From NCBI RefSeq assembly GCF_003675385.1, contig NZ_RCWZ01000003.1, positions 744,001 to 808,000 on the forward strand: DNA of 64,000 bases. The letters run 5' to 3'. The DNA comes from Mucilaginibacter kameinonensis (GTDB lineage Bacteria; Bacteroidota; Bacteroidia; Sphingobacteriales; Sphingobacteriaceae). Shown one piece after another: positions 25,830 to 34,455 of this stretch (positions within the stretch are counted from its first letter, which is position 1; each line of letters starts with the position of its first letter). A model generated the notes under the pieces. The model saw nothing but the letters and a program-made list of their open reading frames with translations. It was not told the DNA's origin and did no database searches. Position numbers and translations under genes: made by a program.

Positions 25830-26345
25830 TTACAACCCAAACCCTTCAGGCACAAAATCAAGCGAAACAGAATTCATGCAAAACCTTTTATGAGTTGGCG
25901 GAGGACCGTCATCAAAAATGTGTCCCAGGTGCGAATCGCAACGGGCGCAAAGCACCTCGGTACGTTGCATACCATATGAGTTATCTTCTTTATAAATAAC
26001 ACTATTTTTACGTACCGGCTCGTAAAAACTTGGCCATCCGCAGTCGCTTGCAAATTTGGCATCCGAACGAAAAAGTTTGTTGCCACATACCGCACAATAA
26101 TAAGTGCCTTTGGTATCTTTATTCCAAAGCTTACCGGTAAAAGCACGCTCTGTTTCCTGCTCCCTCGCTGTAGCATATAAGGCCGCAGGCAGGATCTTTT
26201 TCCACTCCGCGTTGGATACATTCAAATGTTTGGTATCCGTATTGGAATAATAAGGATTATTTTCGTGCCCTTTTATTTTAGGTTGCTGCGCAAACGCGCT
26301 GGTAGCAAAACAAAACAAGGCTGATATGATATACACCGCTTTCAT
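25830..26345 (-). CDS. msrB: Exported methionine-(R)-sulfoxide reductase
   Basis: A 171-residue MsrB with a signal peptide (about 1-19, ending AFAQ). Zinc-binding pairs CAVCG and CARC, the DCGWPSFYEP block, HLGHIFDDGP and the catalytic Cys in FCMNSVSLDF are all present. It reduces R-sulfoxides of methionine in proteins, here in the periplasm. Its ATG overlaps the msrA stop by one base (TAATG at 26343-26347), so translation is probably coupled. Together the pair repairs both stereoisomers of oxidised methionine in envelope proteins. Confidence 0.95.
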   Translation of the reverse strand: MKAVYIISALFCFATSAFAQQPKIKGHENNPYYSNTDTKHLNVSNAEWKKILPAALYATAREQETERAFTGKLWNKDTKGTYYCAVCGNKLFRSDAKFASDCGWPSFYEPVRKNSVIYKEDNSYGMQRTEVLCARCDSHLGHIFDDGPPPTHKRFCMNSVSLDFVPEGFGL

Positions 26346-26953
26346 TATTGTTTCAATTTGTCTTTAAATACCTTCTTAAATTTCTCCAACTCAGGTTGGA
26401 TCACATATTTGCAGTAAGGCTGACTGCCGTTCTGGTTAAAATAGTTCTGGTGATAATTTTCGGCCTTGTAAAAAGCTTTATAAGGAGTTACCTCGGTTAC
26501 AATCGGATCTTTATAAGCTTTCTCTGCATTTAGTTTACTAATGTAATATTGAGCCTTTTGTTTTTGTTGGGCATTATGATAAAATATAGCCGAGCGGTAT
26601 TGCGTACCCACATCATTACCCTGCCTGTTTAATTGAGTTGGGTCATGCGCTACAAAAAATGCCGCAAGCAACTCGTCATACGTAATCTTTGCAGGATCAT
26701 AGATAATATTACAGGCTTCGGCATGGCCGGTTGTGCCGGTGCAAACCAACTCATAAGATGGGTTAGCTACATGCCCCCCTGAAAAACCCGAAACTACTTT
26801 TTCCACGCCTTTCAATTGCTGAAATTTGGCTTCGGTACACCAAAAACAGCCGGTAGCAAAGGTGGCTGTATCCAAACCTTTTTTAGGGCCGGATGCAAAA
26901 ACAGAGAAACAAGCCGTTAATAACACGGCTATCGAACAAATGATTTTTTTCAT
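26345..26953 (-). CDS. msrA: Exported methionine-(S)-sulfoxide reductase
   Basis: A 202-residue MsrA. The catalytic block is TGCFWCTEAKF (Cys36; most homologues read GCFWG or GCFWC), followed by GFSGGHVANPSYELVCTGTTGHAEA and YRSAIFYH. A further Cys near the C-terminus (QPYCKY) could resolve the disulfide. The N-terminus is a signal; LTAC near residue 12-15 could be a lipobox, so periplasmic or lipid-anchored forms are both possible. The frame extends to a TTG at 26962, but ATG 26953 is preferred. It is first in the msrA-msrB operon. Confidence 0.94.
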   Translation of the reverse strand: MKKIICSIAVLLTACFSVFASGPKKGLDTATFATGCFWCTEAKFQQLKGVEKVVSGFSGGHVANPSYELVCTGTTGHAEACNIIYDPAKITYDELLAAFFVAHDPTQLNRQGNDVGTQYRSAIFYHNAQQKQKAQYYISKLNAEKAYKDPIVTEVTPYKAFYKAENYHQNYFNQNGSQPYCKYVIQPELEKFKKVFKDKLKQ

Positions 26954-27105
26954 GTATATCAAATAGATTTTAATACGAAGCGTATTTATAGCAACTAACG
27001 TAAAAAATATAGTTAGCGTTGAACAAAGTTACCACTTTAACACTTTGTGATAGTTGTTTGACAAACTCGTTACATTAGCCTCCCGGCATATGCTAACTTT
27101 AAACC

Positions 27106-27660
27106 ATGGAAAACCTGAAACTTTTTATGCTGATGCTGGGCTGCAAACCACCCGGAAGACATGTAGAACAACATGACGTTTTCTTTGGGATAGCGTCATC
27201 ACTACGCGACCTTGTTCCCGAGATCCAGGCGTTTTGGCCGGAGCCCGAAAAAATCCACATTGATGCGTGGCGAGAAGTAAATGCAGTTGATGGTTACGCA
27301 GTTAAGATAGCTCCACGAAGCGACAGCAACCTCCAGGACAATAAACTATTCTTTATTAACCTTGGCGGCTATCAGCCTAATAAGTTTGAAGAACAGCACT
27401 ACGTTGTACTCACTGTTCAGGAAAATTTTGCTTCGGCTTCAAAAAACGCTAAGGAAACCTTCTTCTTTAAAAACAATCATTTCGATGGTGCTAACTCACA
27501 CATAGATGATAAATATGGTGTTGATGTTGACGACATTTACAACGTAGAAGATATTTTGAACACCGCCCAGAAGGAAAAATATCAGCTTAAACTTATCCCG
27601 AATGCAGACCTTCCGGAAGATAAGATCACGCTTGGCTATTTTAAGTTAAGCAATTTATAA
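27106..27660 (+). CDS. DUF1543-family protein
   Basis: A 184-residue cytoplasmic protein with two related halves, matching DUF1543: LMLGCKPPGRHVEQHDVFFGI and IHIDAWREVNAVDGYAVKI in the first half, and FINLGGYQPNKFEEQHYVVLTV in the second. The conserved E-x-H-D/Y pattern recurs once per half. No biochemical role is established that I can name. It is followed 10 bases later by an AraC regulator on the same strand, and the two probably share a transcript. Confidence 0.8.
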   Translation: MENLKLFMLMLGCKPPGRHVEQHDVFFGIASSLRDLVPEIQAFWPEPEKIHIDAWREVNAVDGYAVKIAPRSDSNLQDNKLFFINLGGYQPNKFEEQHYVVLTVQENFASASKNAKETFFFKNNHFDGANSHIDDKYGVDVDDIYNVEDILNTAQKEKYQLKLIPNADLPEDKITLGYFKLSNL

Positions 27661-27670
27661 TAGTGTAGCT

Positions 27671-28534
27671 ATGAAGAAGCCTGAACATCCGAATATTATT
27701 GCCGACCGTGATATCAAAGATTCATTCTCTATAGAAAGCTGGGAGAAAAAGCATTTTGATGATCAACGGGTGCATAGGGCAACGTATAACCGGATATTTT
27801 TAATTACCTCAGGTTCGGGCCAGGCGATTATTGACAATTCATCGTACACGATTGCAGGCAATCAACTCTTGTTGGTTGCCAAAGGGCAACTTTTTACCTT
27901 TTCTGCTGATACCGTTTTGACAGGCCATGCCATCTGCTTTGGCGACTGCTTTTGGGAGCGAGCACCGCAAAGCGCTAATAACTGCAAGGCAGTATTATTT
28001 AATAATGCCTCTGATAACCAGCAAATACCATTAAACAACGATGATCTGCAGGAGCTAAGTCCACTTTTTGAAATTCTGCATACTGAATTTACAAAAGCAC
28101 CTTACATCAATAAGCTTGATGCTATGGCGGCATATTTAAAGATCATCATGATTAAAATAGCCAATATCAACGTATTACTAAGCAAGGGCTATGATAGTTA
28201 CGACAACCAACTGTACCGCCAGTTCCTGGAGCTGGTGAGCCGCCAATATCAGAACACGCATGAGGTTGCCGAATTTGCCAAACAAATGGGAATCTCCACA
28301 CGCAAACTTACCGAGCTTTGCAATCACTGTGCAGGTAAAGGCGCAAAGGACATCATTAACGGGCAGCTCATTTCTGAAGCCAAACGCTCGTTACAGTTTT
28401 CGACGAAGCCGGTAAAGGAAATTGCTTACCATCTTAACTTTTCAACGCCCGAGCAATTCAGTCATTTCTTTAAAAAGAACACGCTGGTATCTCCTCATCA
28501 ATACAGGTCGCACTTTGTACATATTGACATGTGA
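27671..28534 (+). CDS. AraC-family transcriptional regulator
   Basis: A 287-residue regulator. Residues about 25-130 look like a cupin-type sensing domain (GSGQAIIDNSSYTIAGNQLLLVAKGQ). The C-terminal AraC double helix-turn-helix is at about 190-285 (VAEFAKQMGISTRKLTELCN, then VKEIAYHLNFSTPEQFSHFFKKNTLVSPHQYR). It lies 10 bases after the DUF1543 gene. The controlled genes are not evident; the DUF1543 gene and the HD gene 70 bases downstream are the natural first candidates. Confidence 0.9.
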   Translation: MKKPEHPNIIADRDIKDSFSIESWEKKHFDDQRVHRATYNRIFLITSGSGQAIIDNSSYTIAGNQLLLVAKGQLFTFSADTVLTGHAICFGDCFWERAPQSANNCKAVLFNNASDNQQIPLNNDDLQELSPLFEILHTEFTKAPYINKLDAMAAYLKIIMIKIANINVLLSKGYDSYDNQLYRQFLELVSRQYQNTHEVAEFAKQMGISTRKLTELCNHCAGKGAKDIINGQLISEAKRSLQFSTKPVKEIAYHLNFSTPEQFSHFFKKNTLVSPHQYRSHFVHIDM

Positions 28535-28572
28535 TTAGCCTGTTTTAACATCTTTAGCCGATGGTACCGGCA

Positions 28573-28580
28573 TAATTTTG
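28573..28580 (+). promoter_or_regulatory. Candidate -7 element before the HD gene
   Basis: TAATTTTG matches TAnnTTTG exactly and lies 24 bases before the ATG at 28605. No clear -33 TTTG at the right distance was found, so this is tentative. Confidence 0.3.
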
Positions 28581-28604
28581 AGGCATATTAATTCCGTTAA
28601 AATT

Positions 28605-29255
28605 ATGTCAGTAAACAAAGTAAAATCAATAGCCGGGATCACCATTCCTGATAGTACTATCGCCAATCATGCCACCGAACTTTTATTGGAGCACGGCACC
28701 GAGTTCATCTACAATCACTCACTCAGGGTGTTTATCTTTTCGTCACTTAACGGCGAGCGCAGGCAATTAAAATATGACCCGGAATTGCTGTACGTCAGTT
28801 CCATATTTCATGACCTGGGATTAACGCCACATTATAGCAGTCCGGATAAACGCTTTGAGGTAGATGGTGCCAACGCTGCACGTGAATTTCTGAAAAGTTA
28901 TGGACTACCTAAAGATCAACTGCAACTGGTGTGGGATATCATTGCCCTGCACACCACTATTGGTATAGCAGAACACAAAGAGCCGGAAGTGGCGTTGATG
29001 TACTCAGGGGTTGGCCTCGATGTAATGGGCGAAGGCTATGAAAACCTGAGCGTTGTACACAGGGAAGAGATCATAACCGCCTTCCCGCGAAATGATTTTA
29101 AGAAGAAGATCATCCCTACTTTTTTTGGCGGATTTGAGCATAAAACTGAAACTACTTTTGGTAATATCAAGGCAGATGTTTGCGCTTACATGATCCCCAA
29201 TTTTCACCGCAAGAATTTTTGCGATTGTATCCTGCATTCGCCGTGGAAAGAATAA
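28605..29255 (+). CDS. HD-domain protein, cyanamide-hydratase-like
   Basis: A 216-residue HD-superfamily protein. Metal residues are seen in the order H (NHSLRVFIF), HD (IFHDLGL), later H (LHTTIG). The spacing and the surrounding blocks (LLEHGTEFIYNHSLRV, SSIFHDLGLTPHY, GANAAREFLKSYGL) resemble the cyanamide-hydratase-like group, whose known members hydrate nitriles or act on nucleotides and isocyanides. The true substrate is unknown. The frame extends to a TTG at 28578, but the ATG at 28605 is supported by the -7 element at 28573. Confidence 0.8.
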   Translation: MSVNKVKSIAGITIPDSTIANHATELLLEHGTEFIYNHSLRVFIFSSLNGERRQLKYDPELLYVSSIFHDLGLTPHYSSPDKRFEVDGANAAREFLKSYGLPKDQLQLVWDIIALHTTIGIAEHKEPEVALMYSGVGLDVMGEGYENLSVVHREEIITAFPRNDFKKKIIPTFFGGFEHKTETTFGNIKADVCAYMIPNFHRKNFCDCILHSPWKE

Positions 29256-29325
29256 TGGAATTTTAAAACATTTTGCCTTTTTGATAATTGTATCATTATC
29301 AATTAACCAATTAAAAATTTCCGTT

Positions 29326-29832
29326 ATGAAACATGCATTCATTTTTGGGACTACCATTTTTCTAAGTGAACGAAACACGCTCACTTACAGTGATGGGCTT
29401 AGCAATATTGAGTTTTTGAGGATATTGTCATTTTATGACAACCAAAAAGGCAAAGTGCTTTCCATTGACGCCAACATTAACGCGCCAAACGGCGAAGTGA
29501 TCAGGATAAGCGCCAACAACAATGAAAACAACGCGAATGTGCAGCTCAATGTAACCAGCGGTCGCATCAAAGTATTTCAACCTGGTCATGCCGAACCCGT
29601 ACTGGATGTTTACCAGTTCGATCCGCATGAATATCCAGGTTTATCAAGTCATGTGTTAAATGAAATTCATGCGCAGCATCCCGATCATGTGGTGACTATT
29701 AAAGGCAATTTCTTTGTTGGCGGGGCGCATTTCCTGATTGAAAATGAAAAGATGTTCATTGATAATAATGGCTATGCCAATGGTGTAGAAAATGCCCATA
29801 ACGGCGTGATTTTATCGGCGGCCGTGGCTTAG
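29326..29832 (+). CDS. Conserved-looking protein of unknown function
   Basis: A 168-residue protein without signal peptide or membrane segment that I do not recognise. The sequence is dominated by beta-strand-like stretches (RILSFYDNQKGKVLSIDANI, VIRISANN, VQLNVTSGRIKVFQ) and a C-terminal GNFFVGGAHFLIENEKMFID segment. The ATG at 29326 was chosen over a TTG at 29281. It lies 70 bases after the HD gene on the same strand and is followed by a cluster of four palindromes. Codon use looks like that of neighbours, so it is probably a real gene. Confidence 0.65.
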   Translation: MKHAFIFGTTIFLSERNTLTYSDGLSNIEFLRILSFYDNQKGKVLSIDANINAPNGEVIRISANNNENNANVQLNVTSGRIKVFQPGHAEPVLDVYQFDPHEYPGLSSHVLNEIHAQHPDHVVTIKGNFFVGGAHFLIENEKMFIDNNGYANGVENAHNGVILSAAVA

Positions 29833-29859
29833 TAACAAGTTGTTATAAATAGTAATGCT

Positions 29860-29983
29860 GTCCAAAGTCTCCGACTTCGGACGACTATGCATGTAGTCTG
29901 TGACTACATGATTTTTGCAGATCGCGTTATATGCCTGTAGTTGCAAACTACAGGCATATAAATTCGAAGTCAAAGACTTCGAA
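29860..29983. repeat. Cluster of four tandem perfect hairpins
   Basis: Four separate inverted repeats follow one another: A 29860-29882 (GTCC..AGTC/GACT..GGAC), B 29890-29910 (CATGTAGTC/GACTACATG), C 29927-29962 (16-bp perfect arms around loop GCA) and D 29963-29983 (TTCGAAGTC/GACTTCGAA). They fill the convergent gap between the gene at 29326-29832 and ligD. A and D share the GAAGTC/GACTTC core, so they look like copies of one dispersed palindrome. Any of them could also help end transcription. Confidence 0.7.
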
Positions 29984-30034
29984 CAGCCAATTACCTCATT
30001 CCTCGTGACATGGTTTTTATTCGTTACCGTGCGC

Positions 30035-32761
30035 CTATTCAAACACGCTCTTCGCTTTCTTAATTGTTTTTTCCAGGTCAATACCTTTTGCCAATACTCC
30101 TTTAAACAGATCACCGGTTTCTTTCAAGCGATCTATAGAATTAAAAATGGTAAAATCCTTCATGGTGAGGCCTGGTTTTACTTCATCCCAATGCAAGGGC
30201 ATGGAAACCGTTGCACCCGGTTTAGGCCTTAATGAATACGGGCCTGCAATGGTTGCCCCCGGACGGTTTTGCAGAAAATCGAGGTACATTTTACCATTTC
30301 GCTTGGCTACCATACGTTCCAGGCTGGTATAATCGGGAATTTGCTTGTGCACAATGCCGACAACCAGCCGGGCAAACATTTGTGATTGATCATAGTTATA
30401 CTTGGCCCCTAACGGAATATAAATATGCATACCTGTTGAGCCTGATGTTTTACAACACGATGGCACGTCAATGGCGTCCAGCACTTTTTTCACCTCCAAA
30501 GCGGCTTCAATAACCTGGTCGAATGTGTTTTTATCCGGATCGAGATCTATCACACAATAGTCGGGGTTATCCGGCGATTTCACCCGGCTAAACCAGGGGT
30601 TCATTTCAATACATCCCAATGAGGCCATCCATAATAAATAGGACTCATCTGAACCAACCAGGTATTCTTTGTGCTCCCCTTCCCCATTGGTATATGGGAA
30701 TGTTTTGGTCATCCAATCCGGAGCTTTGCCTTTTATATCCTTTTGATAAAAGCTTGGCCCATGAATTCCATCAGGGAACCTGTTGAGCGACATTGGCCTG
30801 TCTTTCAGATATGGCAAAATATAATCCGCAACCTGGTAATAGTAGTTAAACATATCCCGCTTGGTTACACCATCTTCGGGCCAGTAAACTTTGCTCAGGT
30901 GGGTAAACTTGAGCTCGTGCCCGCATATTTTGCGTACCTGCGTTTCATCCTTGGGGTTCAGCAGTGTTTTACGATCTGTATTTTCCACGGGTTTAATAGC
31001 TTTTGCGGGTTCATCTTTATCCTCGCTCGCGGTTTCCTCTACTGTTTCGGAAGTATGCTTGGGCGTTTCCAGCACCACATCTTTCGCCTTTTTATCGGTG
31101 CGCATCCCTTTGAATGATGCCTGCCTGAACACACCATCGCTTGTTACCTCGGCAAAGGCAACTTCACAAACAAGCTCGGGTTTAAGCCAGGTTGGCTTCG
31201 CTCCCATACGCTGCGGCCTGAAACGCGATGGCTTATCTATATCAGGCTCCACCTCAAACGGGCTTTTATCCATAACGAGCGGCTTGAACTGCGCCATCAT
31301 TTCCTTTTGCAGCTTATCTGAAAACCCGGTGCCTACTTTACCTACATATTGTAGTTTGCCCTTATCATCATACAAAGCCAATATCAACGCGCTGAAGGAT
31401 TTTGAAGTGCCGGCATTTTTAGTAAAACCGGCAATGATCACCTCCTGCCTGCGGTGTACTTTTATTTTAAGCCACTCTTTTGAGCGAAGATCAGACGTAT
31501 AAACACTGCTTGCTTTTTTTGCGATAATGCCTTCCAAACTGATGCGCTCGGCAGCTTTAAAAAACTCGATGCCACCGGTATCAAATGACTTGCTCTGCCT
31601 GATCTGGTCATTATTGGTTGGCAAAATCGCACTTAAAATAGCCTGACGCTGCTTTAGCGGCAAGCCCATCAGATTTTTACCTTCATACCAAAGGATATCA
31701 AATACATAATAAACCAGATTGCCATCAGCCTCACTCCGCCAGTTTTGCAATGCGCCAAAATCAGAAATGCCTTTGTCGTTCAATACCAGGATCTCGCCAT
31801 CAATCACCGCGTTGATCTGCCATTCTTTTAGCAGCTTATTGATAGGATAATATTTATCAAAAGGAAGGTTATTGCGGGAAATAAGTTCTGCTCCTTTTTT
31901 ATCGATAACGGCGATGGCCCTGTAGCCATCCCATTTAACTTCGTAAAGCCAGTCGGTGTCATCAAAAGGCTCATCAACTAAAGTGGCCTTCATGGGTTTG
32001 ATATTGGTTGGCGCTTTTGATTTTGGAGCTTTTTTCAATAATGCCTCAACATCAAAGGTTTCGGTATCGTTAGTATCAACCTTGCTTTCCAGTTTTTCGA
32101 CCGGTTCGTTCAGGGCTTTTTTTTTAACCGGTTTTTGAGGTTTCTCTAAATCTTCTTCGTGGCCATGCTGCCAAACCTTTTCGCTGGTTTTCTCCATGCT
32201 TGTAATGGTTTTGCCGGAGAGGATAGATTTATCTTTTTTTGTAATATCTTTTGCCGAAGCAAATTCATCATTATGTTTGATAAGCAGCCAACCGTTTTCG
32301 CCCATGCCATGGGTTTTAACAAGAGCGAATTCACCTTCCAGCTTTTCGCCATGAAGTTTAATTTTTACCGAGCCCGCTTCGAGTTGTTTGAGCAGATACT
32401 TTTCCTGCGCTTTTTTGCCTTTTATTTTGTCAATAGGTTCGTAGGTACCTTCATCCCAAACTATCACAGTACCGCCCCCATATTCGCCCTGCGGAATGAT
32501 GCCTTCAAAGTTTCGGTAATCAAAAGGATGATCCTCAACCATCATGGCCAAACGTTTGACCTTAGGATCGGTTGACGGACCTTTCGGGATGGCCCAGCTT
32601 TTAAGCACACCGTCCATTTCAAGCCTGAAATCGTAATGTAAACGTGAAGCATCATGTTTTTGGATAACGAACATCAGGTGATCCTTATCCTTGCTTCTGC
32701 CAGCTTTAGGCTCTTTGGTTTTGCTGAAATCGCGTTTCTCTACATACTTTTCCAGGCTCAT
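30035..32761 (-). CDS. ligD: Multidomain ATP-dependent DNA ligase LigD
   Basis: A 908-residue enzyme of bacterial non-homologous end joining with domain order phosphoesterase, ligase, polymerase. The 3'-phosphoesterase spans about 28-165 (HDASRLHYDFRLE at 36-48, GEYGGGTVIVWD at 92-103). The ligase lies at about 255-560 with catalytic Lys276 in EVKWDGYRA and the LISRNN and DGEILVL blocks. The primase-polymerase is at about 605-890 (DLDPDKNTFDQV, SGSTGMHIYIPL, RPGATIAGPYSLR). Linkers at 190-250 and about 565-600 are Lys/Glu-rich. No Ku gene lies in this window. A DUF3606 peptide gene precedes it by 12 bases. Confidence 0.95.
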   Translation of the reverse strand: MSLEKYVEKRDFSKTKEPKAGRSKDKDHLMFVIQKHDASRLHYDFRLEMDGVLKSWAIPKGPSTDPKVKRLAMMVEDHPFDYRNFEGIIPQGEYGGGTVIVWDEGTYEPIDKIKGKKAQEKYLLKQLEAGSVKIKLHGEKLEGEFALVKTHGMGENGWLLIKHNDEFASAKDITKKDKSILSGKTITSMEKTSEKVWQHGHEEDLEKPQKPVKKKALNEPVEKLESKVDTNDTETFDVEALLKKAPKSKAPTNIKPMKATLVDEPFDDTDWLYEVKWDGYRAIAVIDKKGAELISRNNLPFDKYYPINKLLKEWQINAVIDGEILVLNDKGISDFGALQNWRSEADGNLVYYVFDILWYEGKNLMGLPLKQRQAILSAILPTNNDQIRQSKSFDTGGIEFFKAAERISLEGIIAKKASSVYTSDLRSKEWLKIKVHRRQEVIIAGFTKNAGTSKSFSALILALYDDKGKLQYVGKVGTGFSDKLQKEMMAQFKPLVMDKSPFEVEPDIDKPSRFRPQRMGAKPTWLKPELVCEVAFAEVTSDGVFRQASFKGMRTDKKAKDVVLETPKHTSETVEETASEDKDEPAKAIKPVENTDRKTLLNPKDETQVRKICGHELKFTHLSKVYWPEDGVTKRDMFNYYYQVADYILPYLKDRPMSLNRFPDGIHGPSFYQKDIKGKAPDWMTKTFPYTNGEGEHKEYLVGSDESYLLWMASLGCIEMNPWFSRVKSPDNPDYCVIDLDPDKNTFDQVIEAALEVKKVLDAIDVPSCCKTSGSTGMHIYIPLGAKYNYDQSQMFARLVVGIVHKQIPDYTSLERMVAKRNGKMYLDFLQNRPGATIAGPYSLRPKPGATVSMPLHWDEVKPGLTMKDFTIFNSIDRLKETGDLFKGVLAKGIDLEKTIKKAKSVFE

Positions 32762-32773
32762 AAGGGTAGTACT

Positions 32774-32950
32774 TTATTTGTTGTTCAAATACTTGGCTAC
32801 CGCTGCTGCCGAATTACCCACAGCCCGTACCGCTGTTTTTAACTTTTCGGGGCGAACACCAAATTTGTTTGCCCAATATTCAACCTCATAATTTTCGCTG
32901 GTATTAATAAGGCTGTTATCCGGTGCGCCGGTTTTGTTCCTGTTGTCCAT
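32774..32950 (-). CDS. Small DUF3606-family protein
   Basis: A 58-residue protein. The segment NTSENYEVEYWANKFGVRPEKLK followed by AVRAVGNSAAAVAKYL matches the DUF3606 pattern (E-DYEV-YW-KKFGV...AV-KVG-SA-AV), a small helical domain of unknown role found in many soil bacteria. The stop lies 12 bases before the ligD start on the same strand, so both are probably on one transcript. Confidence 0.8.
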   Translation of the reverse strand: MDNRNKTGAPDNSLINTSENYEVEYWANKFGVRPEKLKTAVRAVGNSAAAVAKYLNNK

Positions 32951-33049
32951 AACTGGTTTAATGACTAATGCTTCAATAACAGCACAGCCACCTAAAGGTT
33001 TGAGTATTAATTAATAAATTATTGTAATAAAATTTACAGACTTTAATAA

Positions 33050-33160
33050 TTACTCCCATCCGTCATTCTGTTCGGCATAGTTTGGCATCATCATATAAAC
33101 AAGTACAGCGAGGCAGGCAAGCAATACAAAGCGGGTAATCCAGAATATACACATTTCCAT
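33050..33160 (-). CDS. Possible single-pass membrane microprotein
   Basis: ATG at 33160 opens a 36-residue frame: a short N-terminus (MEMC), one hydrophobic helix (about 4-25, FWITRFVLLACLAVLVYMMM) and a polar tail ending NDGWE. The hydrophobic core flanked by polar ends is what a real membrane microprotein would show, but the length allows chance. It has no close neighbour; the DUF3606 gene begins 99 bases downstream on the same strand. Confidence 0.35.
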   Translation of the reverse strand: MEMCIFWITRFVLLACLAVLVYMMMPNYAEQNDGWE

Positions 33161-33391
33161 AGGTTAGTTTTTTTAGATGTTTTCTGTTTAATTTGTTGTA
33201 AAGCTTTATACAGATTGCATGCCATTGAATTAACTACATAAATATCAGCCAGTTACAAACAAACAAAAATTAAACTTTTACTATATTTCGAGTATTAACG
33301 ATTATTGGCCACTAATAATCGTCGGAAACATAAGCCATTAAGCAATTTCGGCAACACATACAATTCAACTTCAACAGATTTCCAAATAACA

Positions 33392-33426
33392 AAGCCGGAG
33401 CGTTGGGTTACCCAATGCTCCGGCTT
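33392..33426. terminator. Strong hairpin after the alpha/beta hydrolase gene
   Basis: Arms 33392-33407 and 33411-33426 (core AAGCCGGAGC / GCTCCGGCTT, with one G-T pair) enclose a 3-base loop. The T-run is on the plus strand; on the minus strand, where the hydrolase ends at 33472, it is weaker (CTTTGTT). It probably still ends the hydrolase transcript. Confidence 0.6.
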
Positions 33427-33471
33427 TTAGATAGCTTTAGCTAAAGAATGTTACTTCTTTTTGAGATGCGT

Positions 33472-34404
33472 TTATTTATCCAGAAAGAAATCAAGCAGAC
33501 CTTTTTGTACCTGAGCAGTTTGCTCCTGTACTATCCAATGGCCAGAGTCATGAATGATCACCTCTTTTACATTTTCGGCTACAAGCTTAGAGTGATCTGC
33601 TAAAAACGCTCCGGCTAAATGGTCTGAGCCCATAGCCAGCAATGGCATTGGCAGCTTTTTCTTCATAAGCTCAACGTTATCTACTGCGTCCTGGTTAAAG
33701 GCGGCAAACCAGTTAAACGCGCCTGTAGTGGCCCCTGGTACAGAGTAAGCCCTGATGAATTCGTCAGTTTCGGCTTTGGTGAATGGTTCTTTAACATAGC
33801 CTACTATCGGCCAGAAATTAGTGAGGAATAAACCTGCTTTGCCATCAACAATTTCTCCTGAATGTGGCATGCCAAAAAAACCAAACCACCATGCTTGTGA
33901 ACGCACCTGGCTCCAAACAGGCTCAACACCTGGAAGCAGGGCATCAAGCAAAGCAACTTTTTTAACATCATCAGGATATTGGGCTGCATAAGCGTAAGCT
34001 ACCATTAAGCCTATATCGTGACCAACCAAATTGATATTTTTAAAGCCCAGGGATTTCATCAGCTCATGCAGATCTGTCGACATTGTTTTTTTATCATACC
34101 CGCCCACCGGTTTGGCCGATTCACCAACACCTCTTAAATCCGGAGCTACGATGGTAAAATGTTTAGAAAGCTCTGGCAATAAGCGGTTCCACATATACCA
34201 GTTTTGACCGAAACCATGCACCAGTAATAAAGGCTCGCCCTGACCACCTATAACATAATGGATTTTCACGCCGTTTACTGTTGCGTATTGATGCTTAAAT
34301 CCAGCCGGAGGATTTGCCGGTTTAACCTGTGCATTGGCTATAAATGCTACGATAGTAAATGACAGTACCAGCACTGTTTTCAAGATTGAATTTATTGTTT
34401 TCAT
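33472..34404 (-). CDS. Secreted alpha/beta hydrolase (epoxide-hydrolase-like)
   Basis: A 310-residue exported hydrolase with signal peptide (about 1-25, ending IANA). It has an HGFGQNW oxyanion segment, DLRGVGESAKP, the nucleophile elbow LVGHDIGLMV (nucleophile Asp) and a C-terminal His in DSGHWIVQEQ. An Asp nucleophile with a cap domain is typical of epoxide hydrolases and haloalkane dehalogenases; the DLRG-GES block favours the epoxide hydrolase side. Substrate is unknown. It follows another alpha/beta hydrolase gene by 51 bases, and the two may be co-transcribed. Confidence 0.85.
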   Translation of the reverse strand: MKTINSILKTVLVLSFTIVAFIANAQVKPANPPAGFKHQYATVNGVKIHYVIGGQGEPLLLVHGFGQNWYMWNRLLPELSKHFTIVAPDLRGVGESAKPVGGYDKKTMSTDLHELMKSLGFKNINLVGHDIGLMVAYAYAAQYPDDVKKVALLDALLPGVEPVWSQVRSQAWWFGFFGMPHSGEIVDGKAGLFLTNFWPIVGYVKEPFTKAETDEFIRAYSVPGATTGAFNWFAAFNQDAVDNVELMKKKLPMPLLAMGSDHLAGAFLADHSKLVAENVKEVIIHDSGHWIVQEQTAQVQKGLLDFFLDK

Positions 34405-34455
34405 TTTGTTTGTATTGTTATTGTTTATATTAAAATTGATTTGTCGTTTGGTTAA

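Larger units (their letters stand above)
32951..33471. other. Spacer with one tiny ORF and a hairpin
   Basis: A 521-base gap. It contains the 36-codon membrane ORF at 33050-33160, a TATTTCG sequence at 33284-33290 and the hairpin at 33392-33426; the rest is A/T-rich without recognisable features. Confidence 0.6.

Noticed and set aside
29860..29983. CRISPR array
   Set aside because: The repeats are adjacent palindromes of different sequence, without regular spacers or cas genes.
30891..31502. Plus-strand frame of 203 codons opposite ligD
   Set aside because: It lies wholly inside the well-supported LigD gene on the other strand, has a Ser/Leu-rich low-information translation and no family resemblance.
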